A stretch of 64,000 bases of DNA, taken from positions 3,596,001 to 3,660,000 of the forward strand of contig OZ017749.1 of assembly GCA_963969365.1 (NCBI GenBank), written 5' to 3'. The notes under the pieces were generated by a model. The model saw nothing but the letters and a program-made list of their open reading frames with translations. It was not told the origin of the DNA and did no database searches. Each line of letters starts with the position of its first letter. Positions within the stretch are counted from its first letter, which is position 1. The translations under genes were made by a program, and so were the position numbers. Shown here one piece after another: positions 12,896 through 23,041 of this stretch. Source of the DNA: Asterochloris sp. CNOR1. Its lineage: Eukaryota; Chlorophyta; Trebouxiophyceae; Trebouxiales; Trebouxiaceae.

Positions 12896-15800
12896 ATGCG
12901 GTCGTGCCTGCTGGCGGCATGGAGCTTTGCTGTGTTGTTTCAAGTGGGTCCCTTGCCATTTCAGCGAGATATCTGGCTGCTGGGTGACCTCCGAAAGTGC
13001 TCTGCAGTACACTAAGCCTGCACTTTTACACTAAGCGGTGCCACCCACACATTTCCCCTCTTGATGTTTGCCCTCAACCACTTTGTGTGCAGGCTTTTGT
13101 AATCTCTGGGCATGCCAGAGATGTCAGTTGCTGGGCTCATACCTTTATCGACGCCAAGGAGGGTTATGTATCTGTCACAACACATCGCGACCTGTTCCCA
13201 GGCAAGTCCAGTTCTGTGCTCAGCTGCATGGGCATGCCCTCCCCTGAAGCAGGCCCCTTCAGAGCACTTCTTTTCTGTTGTGAAATTCATGTCTTTGTGT
13301 ACCCTCGGATCCAAGGTCGCTGCCATCGCCCACAAGGCCTTAGCTTGCTGCGTGCTGTCTTGCCAACATGATGATATGTTTTCGAGGAGAGACAATGGCA
13401 ATGCTAGGACATGTGATTTGACGCAATCATCTGCCTCCACGTTTCCTTGCTTCATGCAGGCTCACCCTTTTTTGATGACCCCAGATACAAGAAGGTGACT
13501 CGTATCCCCAGTCACAGGGCGGGGCTTTCTGCAGACATCACAGCTGCAGCCTCTTCAGGCTGCTAAGCATCCCTGCGCAGGCATGCTGCTCACACAACCT
13601 GGCTTTTTCAGGTTGGCTTTTACAATAAGCACTGCACAGAGCTAGCGGGAAACTTTCTTGACACAGGCTCAGAAGTAAGACATGCTGCAACGGCTGTTAA
13701 CGTGACAGTCACTGAGCGCATTATGTGCTGGTGTCCTACTGCTGATGTTTCCTGCTTGTCTGCAGTTTGTATTACTGTTGTACGCTGGCAGCTGGACTAC
13801 AAAAGAGGGATTTTGGCAAGTGTTGTCCTTGAGGCTATGCCACAGCAGCACCTATCAGGCCCAGACTTCTCTGACCAGACCCAACCAAATGACTGCAGGT
13901 TGCCTGATGTGGCACACCATTTTGCACAAGCGCTCAATCTGTCCACTCTCGCAATTGACTCAAGAGGCAGGGGTACGCGGGCATCTAGCAAGCTGAGTGC
14001 CATCGCCTCACCTGGCCTTGCACTTAACTGCTCAGCTGAGGTCTGCCTGTGTTTTGCAGGTGCCAGCTGCGGTATCGAGGAAGTCCCAGGATACACTGCA
14101 AGTGAGGCAGCAAGGCTGACTTCCAGCCCTACCTGTGACAACAACCTGGCCTCAATCATGTGTTCAGACAGGCAGCACATGCTGGTGCAGATGTTGAGGA
14201 CATTCAGGCAGCCGTGGACTATGTGGGGTCACTCGGAGATCGATATGCGGCAGGCCTCATGGGCCACAGCACTGGAGGCGCCACTGCCTTCATGCACGCA
14301 GCCCAGCTGGGCAGCATCCCTGCGGTGTGGGTGATAGAGCCTGGCCCAATGAAAACTATCTCGAGTAAGTCCTTGCTGCACTTGCCTGCTTGCTTTGAAA
14401 CGGCAACAGCGGGCAAGTGCCTGCTGAAAATTTTCATGCAGCAGGCATGGCCTTGCCACAACACAGCCTGGCATGCATCAAGTGCTGCCAGCTGTGTCTG
14501 TCTGCATCTGATCTCACTGATCAGAGAGCTTCTAGCTGTGCCAGGCACGGATGTTGCCAGCCCAGCCATGGAACAATGGATTGACTGCCATCTGCTGAAA
14601 GGTTTGCAAATGAACATGCTGATGTCTTATTGCAGCTTGGCGCTGGAACCATTTCATGGAACGAGGCGCTGTCCAAGAACCGAGGCAGCAGCGCGACGAG
14701 GCTGACCTTTGGCAGCTGCAAGGAGAAACCGTGAAATGGCCATGCCGGTGGCGTCTGTCGCATGAGGTCAGCTGAACCCAAGAGCAGCCCAGATGCTGAT
14801 GCATTCTGCTAATGGCGGTACCTCTTGACCTGCAATGTTTGCTCCAAATGCGTCACACGTTTCTACCATCAACAGGCGTAGTCGGAGTTTCAGGGAGGCC
14901 TTGTTGTGAGTTTGCACACGTATCTCTGCAGGTCTGTGTGGGCACCGATCTGTCTTGCATTGTAAGAGCCACTGTTCGATCTTCAAGTGCAGCGTGGGTG
15001 CTGCATGTCCTCCAAGAGGCACTGCTCTGCTGTACCACATGAGCCAGCGCCTGTCTGCAGGGGTTCACTGAGCTGGCAACGATGGACCCTGCAGTAGAAG
15101 CTGCCAACATACCCAGCGACATGCACCTGTATTTCCTGAAGGCTGGCATGGAGGTGAGAGGACTTCAGGCTGTAACAGCTTCTACGGCCAGCAGCTTCAC
15201 CTGCTGGATGTCAAGTTGCAAGGGACGTGACCCTCTGTGGTTGGCATCATGGCGCTAGTTCTCACAGTGGTGCACCTGAGCCTGTGTGGCCGGCAGTTCT
15301 TGTGTTGGCAGCAGCGCAGCTTGCATTAGCTTCATGAAAAAGAGGTCAGACATTCTGCCTGTATCATTCAAGATGCTGCACAAAGCCATGTGCCAAAGTC
15401 CCATGTTTGTGGTCTGCCTGCCGCCTTATAGTGACATCTACATGCTGAACTGCACAGAGTGCTTTCAGCTACATAGTGGGCTGTGAGGCTTCTGAGCTGG
15501 TAAAAGTGTTTGCCTGCCTGCAGGCTCCAGACGAGATGGATGTGCTGAATGCCACCGGTGCTTTCAACCGCCTTCAAGCCTACCACAGCATGCTGTTTGA
15601 GAACGAGATTCATCACTTCTCACACAACTTTGACCGCTTCCTGGCCTTCATGGTGGACACTTTAAGGGCTGAGATGGCCCAACCCCACTTCTACCAAGAC
15701 TACATGCAGAAGCGGGCAACTGCCAGCCAGCAGAGCTGCACCCAGGGCGCACAGAGCCAACAGGCGGCTCGGGCGCTGCCAGAGCACCACAGGTTGCTGG

Positions 15801-18598
15801 CAATGGACGACCTCAAGACAATCAAGGCAGAGCCCAACAAACTGATCTGGCGCACATTCACCACAGAAGGCTCAAAGGGTGAGTCCCCTGCTGCAACACA
15901 CAGGGTGACCTCAAAGGGTTTGCGAAGCTGCTTGCTGCCATGCGAGTTAGAGGCGCCTCTGTGCCCGGGAGATTTGACTGCAGTCCTGCATATGCACGTG
16001 CTGAATGGCATCATGTCCAGCACATTGCAGCTGCAGCAGCAGCTTTGGCGCCCGCCAAACCCACGTGTGCAAGGCGTTTGCTTGGAACGCAATTGGGTTT
16101 GCACAGATTGGGCCCTGTCTGAGCACAAGCACTGCACCCAGTTGCTTTTGTGAGCTTGTACCCGCGAGTCTCAGCTGTCTGCTGTTTGCAATGCAGGGCT
16201 GGTGAACCCAGCAAGCACCTTGGACCCTAGCCGTGGCTGGATCACCACTGTTGTCCCCATGGCCACTTACAATGATGACGCCCCGACTCAGGTTGGTCTG
16301 GGCAGTCAACTGCCACCTACATTTGTGTAGGCATCGACAGGATCAAGTTGCGCCAAACAGGCCTCTGCTTTGCCCATGGCTGCAAAGCAGAAAGGTTCCT
16401 GGTGAGCTGTGGACTTGGGAAGAGCGCCTTTCATGTCCAAACGCAAAGGGTGTCCAGGGGCGCTACTGTGCCGTACAGGGTGGGAGGACGTGGCAGAAGG
16501 TGGTTGTGGGCTTCTCAGGCCCCCCAACAAGCGCCAGGCCCAGTGTGCCGCAGGTCAAAGGCGCGGCCGCACTTGACTTTGAGTCAAGCTCATTTGCTAG
16601 GACCATAAGGAGGACTCATGCCTCCAAGGAGGCTGGCATCAGCTTCAGCAGCTACAGGTGGGAATATAGCTGCCTAGGCAGGGCGATTGCAACACTTGCA
16701 GCCCACAGTAAAGGTCTTCGGTTGCTTTGCAATAGAGCCAGGGCATCTTGGACGGTCTTGCGTCTGCCAGAGGGACCACATCAATCTTCAGCAGCACTGC
16801 TGCAGCTCACTGATGTGTGTCGCAGCTGTGAGCATTGCACACAGCCTTTGGCATTGTAATCTGGCTGACTGTCTACAGCTGCCTCTCAGCACCACCTGCA
16901 AGATGCTATGTTTGCTGCCACATGCAGGCCGTTCATGATGGATGGAGAGCCTCACGTCTCCTATGCAATGGCAATCTTTGATGCCTCCCTGAACCTGACC
17001 ACTGCCAGTCCCAACAATCAGAAAATGCGCATCCAGGCCACGGGCATTGGGCGCCTAAATATCAAGAGCAAGCAGGCGAGTAGTGTTCAGTCAGGCCGCA
17101 ACTTAGCAGACATCAGTTGAGTAGATTGCTGAGGTGGCTGCCAATGAGGGACAGTTGCTTCCACCTTCAGCGGTCAGGCTGTCAGTCGATGCTCCTGAGC
17201 GCTTTTGTAGACCGCCTCATTGTCCTGAAAGAAAGTCTGATGTCTCTTGCCTGCCTCTGCAATGCAGCTGGTGAGCGTCATTGAGTTCCTGGAGCCCCTC
17301 ATCCCACGCAGAGAGCCCCTGTGCTGCGACAAGGTGCGGCAGCAACCCACCATTGGCATCCCTTGCACTGCCAAAAAGATGCACTACCTGCACCAATCCC
17401 ATTTGCCGTAAAGGCTGGCAAGGAGAAGTCCCACAATTCGGCCGCCTGCAATTGAAGCTGAGCCCTACGTGTGCCTTCACACTGTGTGCTCACCAAAATG
17501 AGTCATTGGGGCTGAGAACTGACCTGTCAGTTACGTAGGAGGAGAGCTTGCAGAGCTAGGGCTTGCTGGGCAGCCTGCAATGCCAAGCTACAACCCTGCC
17601 CACAGAGCTGGGGCCTTGCTAAAAGTTGTCATGCTTAGCGCGGACTTGCTTCCTGCTGCTTGCCAACCCGCATCGGGACATCTATCCCTGCTGCTGCAGA
17701 ACTGGGGCCTGCTGGAGCTGCCCACCGGCCAGGGAGAGGAGCATCAGCTCCACATCTTCTACACTATGTTGCCCTGCCTCACAGTCTTTGGTTACAACCC
17801 CAGTGCACCCACCGGGGCAGACTTCAAGTCAGCCAGATGCCTGTCTCCCGCCTACAGCAACCTGGTGCAGAACAAGACCGGGCTCGACATGCACGACGTC
17901 AGGATCTCTGGCCACCCTGTGGTGTCTCGGCGCCGTGACGATGGCAGGCCCTCAGAGCTGCTGTTCCTGGCGCACCACTCATGGAGGCAGCATGGTGGAG
18001 CAGCTCATTGGGCAGTGCTAGTGGATGTTGAGACTTGCCAGGTGGGCACCTCTGACCTTAGACACAGGGGCATGTGCGCTCTTGTGCCAGGCGGACTCGC
18101 GTTCTGCTCCATACTTTGCGGTGCCAGCACCTATGCTACCAGTGGCCTTGCAGGTCACTCACATCTCCATCAAGCCTGTCCTCCACCATGAGCAGTTTAC
18201 CCTCTACAACGACTTTGTCACCAACGTCATCTCTCTTGGGTCCTACCACCTCGATGGTGACGTGATGCGCATCTTCTTTGGTGAGCCATACTCTCTGCTT
18301 AAACATTCTCCTGTCTGGCTCATGCCCACAATCAGTCACAGCGATGGCCCAAAGCTTGCGGTTGTCGTGACTGGGTTACGCAACAGGCAGGGTATCTGCA
18401 CTGCCTGCAGGTAATGGCGACAAATTTGCCAGCTATGCGGATGTCGACATGCGCTCCGTTGAGTATTTTGCTCTGGACAGCCCTGAATCAGAATTGGTTG
18501 CACAAAATGATGTGATGCTGGGAGACAGAGTCAACGGCGGCACCACTCAGAAAGCTTACATGTCCATGGCTGCATGGAAGCACAGACATTTACTCTGA
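12896..18598 (+). CDS. secreted alpha/beta-hydrolase-like protein, copy 2
   Basis: Tandem paralogue of the gene at 4835-10631 with the same exon order. Exon 1 (12896-12943) gives MRSCLLAAWSFAVLFQ, and the next exon continues AFVISGHARDVSCWAH, together a signal peptide. Exon 2 ends at CCAG before gcaagt, a GC-type donor where copy 1 has gtacgt. The exon near 14190-14365 carries GHSTGGATAFMHAAQLG, a serine nucleophile elbow. It is followed in phase by a tryptophan- and arginine-rich exon ending RDEADLWQLQGET near 14640-14730. Later exons lie near 15065-15155, 15465-15880, 16198-16290, 16465-16660, 16928-17075, 17265-17330, 17698-18040, 18155-18280 and 18412-18598. The stop is the TGA at 18596. 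The role is unknown. Secretion and a hydrolase fold are inferred from sequence. Confidence 0.65.
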
Positions 18599-19340
18599 TG
18601 CCCCACGGCCGCTGCTGTCTGCTGAATACAGTAAGAAAAGTGTTGCCCTCCTTGGCCCCCCTTACGCCCCCCAATAGAACAGATGCCCACTGCCATAGCC
18701 AGGATGGGGCTGCATGATGAAGTGCAGCACATGCTGCACGGCTTGCGCCGCTGAGCGCCACTTTATGTTACTGCCCACCACGTTGCTGCGCGTCATTAGC
18801 ACGAATCAGATCCCAAGAGCGTTACCACCTGTGCTGACCTCATGTCAGTGCCCCACGCCTCAGATTTGCTGCCAATTGCAACACCACTTGCCACTGGCAG
18901 CACCCTTTTCAACCACGTGTATCCTTTACCTCTTGTACAGTCTCTTCACGGCGCACAGTGCCTCAGAGCTGGTCGTCACCTGTTCTCATGTTGGGGCTTG
19001 TAGCAACCTCATCCTGCTCTGCATAGGCGTCAAATCCATTCTGCCGCTGCACAGCTGGTTATTGTGCTGATGAAGGTTGCAGGGGAGGGTGCCCAAAGCC
19101 CAGGCAGGCCGATGGCGGAGTGATGCATGCAGCCACCAATCCAGCGAGATACCAGCAGGCCCACCTCCAGAGTACACACAGCCAGGCTGCAGGCCAGACC
19201 CCACACACCGTCGTTTGGGCCGAATCAGGTTGCCCATCTGGGATCTTGGGCTTGCGGTCCATCTGATCCAAGCCAGCATGAGAGGGAGTCTTCAGGCCCT
19301 GCTTCCCAATGCAAGCCTCTGGCCACTCTATCCTGTGCCA
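18599..19340. other. intergenic stretch between hydrolase copy 2 and PP2C
   Basis: Counterpart of 10632-11300. It should hold the 3' end of the hydrolase-like transcript and the promoter of the PP2C gene. No recognisable regulatory motif or extra gene was found. The PP2C reading frame stays open upstream to about 19077, so a longer N-terminus cannot be excluded. Confidence 0.5.
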
Positions 19341-22300
19341 ATGAGCCACGGCCTGAAGAAAAGGCACCAACACTCATGCAGGCAGCACAGACAAGGCCTG
19401 GTGTGCCATGCAGTGGCGGCAAAGGAGGCACTTATGCAGCATGGAGCAATCTCGCTGCAAGGCACCTCCAGATCCCGGAACGAGGACAGATATGATGTTG
19501 CTGTGAGTGCCCAGTGCTGCTCCTACATTGATCATGGATATCTGGGATTGCCTCATGCACATGCTGGTCGGTCCCACGCAGCATATGCATGCAGCCCAGC
19601 TGCTCTGCACCAGCCGGTCTCAGACCGCAGCAGCTCATGCGCTGAAGCAGGCCAGCCGCTGTGAGCAGCCCATTGTGCAGAATTCTGCTGCCCTGCGCCT
19701 GACTTCTCTGTTGCAAAGATGACGGACGGCCCCTGCAACACTGCTGGTCCTGACAGAACAGGCAAGGCGCAGCCTTTCGCTTGAAGGAGGACAGCTAGCC
19801 CCCCCTACAATATGTACCTGCCTACACTGCAGGTCACCAGTGAGATTCAAGCCAGCCATGTGCACAATACAAGTCACATGGCCCCTGGCCACATTGCAGG
19901 CTTCTGGCAATGCTGGCACACTTGGGTTCAGGGCTGATTGCCAGGCGGCCGCCGATGCTGGCAGGTGGTCGCAGTGGACGCAGACCATGGTGTTTTGCTT
20001 CAAGCATGCCAGCTGGGGGGTGCCCAGATGCTCTCAATGCCGCCTGTAGCTTGTGGACAGTGATGAAAAAGAACAAGAAGCAGAGCCCTGTCAGCCAGCT
20101 GTCAGCCAGCTGGCTGACAGAATGCTGCTTCTTGATCCTCTGCCTCGCTGTTCACAAGCTCCTGTGTGCAGGGCACACAGACACCAGACAGCACTCCAGC
20201 TCATGGTGGAACCCAACATGCTGCCCTGCACCAACCCCTGGGGCCACAGTGCAGGGCGGCCCAGGGGGGCGCATCATTGATTGAAGCAGCAGACACTGCC
20301 CATGTCCACACTACAGGATCAGCTGCGGCATCTCAGGACCAAGTCTGGCCTGCTGGTTGGTAGCTTAGGAGCCCGTGTGCAGTGCAGGCTGCAGGTCACG
20401 GGAACCGGCGATGAGGGGCCAGTCGCATCCTAGCAGCCACCCAGCTGCCAGCCCCATCACACGTCAGGCTCTTGCATGCATGCTGCACCCAGCCCCAGTC
20501 AGGACAAGCTTGCTGTTTCACAAATGTCTGATTGATTGGCCTTTGACTGCAGGTCATAGAGGAGGCTGATGAGGGGCAGCCCTTTGCCTATGTGGGCGTA
20601 TTTGATGGCCACGGCGGCGTTCCCACCTCAGACTGGCTGGAGTCCAACTTCAGTGATTTTGTTGACCAGCACTGGGACGGGCCTCAGCGCGCTGTCCAGA
20701 GCATCACAGAGGCCTTCATGCAGGTGTGCCCTGCTGCAGCGTGGCTGACAGCAGTGACGGAGGACAGCGCAGTGCACAGTGTCACTACGGCCGTCTCTGC
20801 AGGTGCTGCCGGCCCCAGCGCGGACTGCAAAGCATCACAGAGGCCTTGAGACAAGCCGTGCAGCTGGCTGCGAGGGCATCAACAGGTTTCTTGTCTTCCT
20901 GTCTGACTGTCTGTGGACAGGCAAAGCTGCCTCCCATGAGCCACTCCTCCTGCCACCCCTCGACATTTGCTGCCTCGGCTGTCAGCCCTTGCAGACTGCA
21001 CAACTCAGCCACTGGTGGCCGCTCAGCAGACGGCGCTGCCAGCAGCCTTGCATACAGTATTGTATGAACAGTGGGTGCTCAGAACTGCGCCCTGCTGTCC
21101 ACTGCAGGCAGACAAGAAGCTGCTGGCGCCCAAGCGGGGCTTCCTGGGAGGCATGGGGGAGCGCGGCGTGGGCGGCTCCAAGTGCGGTGCCACGGCCGCA
21201 GTCGCGCTGCTGTACAAGGATGCGCAGGGGCGCAAACAGCTGCTGGCAGCCAACGCTGGCGATGCGCGTGTGGTGCTGGCGCGCAATGGCAAGGCCGTGC
21301 AGCTGACCACAGACCACGTGCCGGATATGTGAGCCTGGGGTCTGTGCAAGGCTTGTGACTGCTGCCCAGGGTGCCATCTGTCCCGCAACGGCGAGGCCGT
21401 GGAAGGGACCACTGCCCATGTGCCCAATATGTGAGCCTTTGCCTGGCCATGCTGCACAGCACTGCTGAGGGTTCGTGCCCGCAGTATGTGTGCTGCTCAC
21501 GCCATGCATTTGGCCTGTATCGGCAAGACTGTGCAGCTGACCACAGAGCACATGCTGGACATGTGAGCAGGCATGCAATGGTCAGGCTGCGCTGCATCCA
21601 GGTGGCAGGTGCAGGGTTGTGAGGCCCATCGCAGCCCACATGAGCGTGCAGACATGCGCTAAGGCTTTGTCGCAATGGTGCCTGCTGAACAGGGTGTACT
21701 TCCAGCTTGCCGACCACAGACCTGTGCAGCACATGTAGGCGCCTGCCTGGCCATGCTGCAGCCACTGACTTTGTGGGGAAGGGGGTTTGTGATGGCTGAT
21801 CACTGAACAGCGGTTGACATGTGAGCGCTGCAGGTTGCCATGGGGGTGCGATTGCTCTAAGGCTGTGCAAATCATCATGCACTGTGTGCCAGATCATTGG
21901 GCATGTCTGCTGGGCGTGCCCGTGCTGCATGTGTGCGCCTTGGCAGCGTTGTGGTGCCCATGGTCTGCACAATTCCATGCCTGTCTGCTTGTCCTTGACT
22001 GGTACGTGTGGGTGCTGTGACTGACAATCCCTCTGCAGCAGCTTGGCAGCTTCTGAGTTGCTGCTAGTCTGTCCATCTGTCTTCAGCTGCCATCTATGGG
22101 CTGCGACAGGCGCTGCCTTCATCTGGTGCAGGGAGGCTGAAAGGCTCAGGATTGAGAGGCTGAACCCTAACCCTAAGTTCCCGTTGGTGAGGTATATTGG
22201 TGGGACATGGCGAGTTGGAGGACTGCTGGCTCTATCTCGGGCCTTTGGCGATGCCTACCTGAAGGGCACCGGGCAGTTTGAGGGCGTCGCAGCTGGCAGC

Positions 22301-22819
22301 GATGGGTACAGCTCAGGTTTTGGTGTCATCGCCCAGCCGGACGTCACATTGACAGAGCTGCAGGGTGAGAGATGATGCAGGGCAATGCTCTAAGGGATGT
22401 GCTGGACAGTGTTGATGTGCAGCTCTTGTTGTTGGGCATGAAATATGCCCGGCCTGTCAGAATGCTTGATAAAGCTGCAGCATGAGGTCGCACAAGTGGT
22501 GTTGTGTCTTTGTGTGGCATGCATGATGTTGGGCAGAGTGTACAGCAGCCTTCTAATACCTCTTCCAGCACCTGAAGCTGACAACACCGGCCCAGATGCA
22601 GGCGGTGACTCATGGGTCCTTGTGGCATCTGATGGCCTGTTTGAGAATGAGGTCAGAGGCGGTGGTGGTGGCCTGGAGAACCAGGCAGCAGTCGACATGT
22701 GCCTGGCGGCAGGGGACAGCAAGTCAGCAGAGGAGCTGGCTGAGAATCTTGCAGCCGCTGCAGTCCAGGCAGGCAGCACAGATGATGTCACAGTGGTTGT
22801 TTTGAAGCTCAACACCTGA
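19341..22819 (+). CDS. PP2C-type serine/threonine protein phosphatase
   Basis: Five exons join in phase: 19341-19502, 20553-20723, 21108-21328, 22132-22364 and 22569-22819, giving about 345 residues. Motifs appear in family order. They are SLQGTSRSRNEDRYDVA, then GVFDGHGG in exon 2, then KCGATAAVALL and ANAGDARVVLAR in exon 3. Next comes DHVPDMEAERLRIE across the exon 3-4 junction (the Met codon is split AT/G), then RVGGLLALSRAFGDAYLK. The last are VLVASDGLFEN and STDDVTVVVL in exon 5. The acidic metal-binding residues are all present. PP2C enzymes remove phosphate from serine and threonine using Mg or Mn. The substrate is unknown. The start is uncertain; an in-frame ATG at 19278 is an alternative. 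Introns 2 and 3 contain decayed copies of adjoining exon ends. Confidence 0.92.
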
Positions 22820-23041
22820 GCCTTCCCATTGATTTGAGACGCGTGATCATTTCATTCAAATGATTTCATTTATTCAGCTAGCAAGGCCAGACAGAGCAAC
22901 TGCCTCACGATGGTAACAAAAAGGTATCAGCCAGGCAGAAGTGCTGCAAAGGGCACCCTCATATATCATGATTGAATGTTGAATTGAAGCGGTGGATCTG
23001 AAGCAGACAACACAACACACGGACAGAACTATGTGAAAACT
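22820..23041. other. intergenic spacer between convergent genes
   Basis: A 222-bp spacer between the stop codons of the PP2C gene (+) and the TIC62-like gene (-). It is more AT-rich than its surroundings, with a repeated TTTCATT-like motif near 22850-22872. It should hold both 3' untranslated ends and poly(A) sites. Confidence 0.5.

Larger units (their letters stand above)
12726..20690 (+). repeat. tandem duplication, right copy (~8.0 kb)
   Basis: Second copy of the block described at 4600-12725. It carries the second hydrolase-like gene (12896-18598) and the 5' half of the intact PP2C gene. Beyond about 20690 the PP2C gene continues into sequence that has no counterpart in the left copy. 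This identifies the right copy as the one joined to the original right flank. Confidence 0.9.

Noticed and set aside
21079-22122. A 347-codon open frame on the minus strand
   Set aside because: It is the antisense of PP2C exon 3 and of the repeats in intron 3. Its internal repetition simply mirrors the donor-edge copies.
22160-22178. Telomere-like AACCCTAACCCTAAG
   Set aside because: It lies inside PP2C exon 4 and codes for LNPNPK in the correct frame. Only two units, so chance coding sequence and not a telomere relic.
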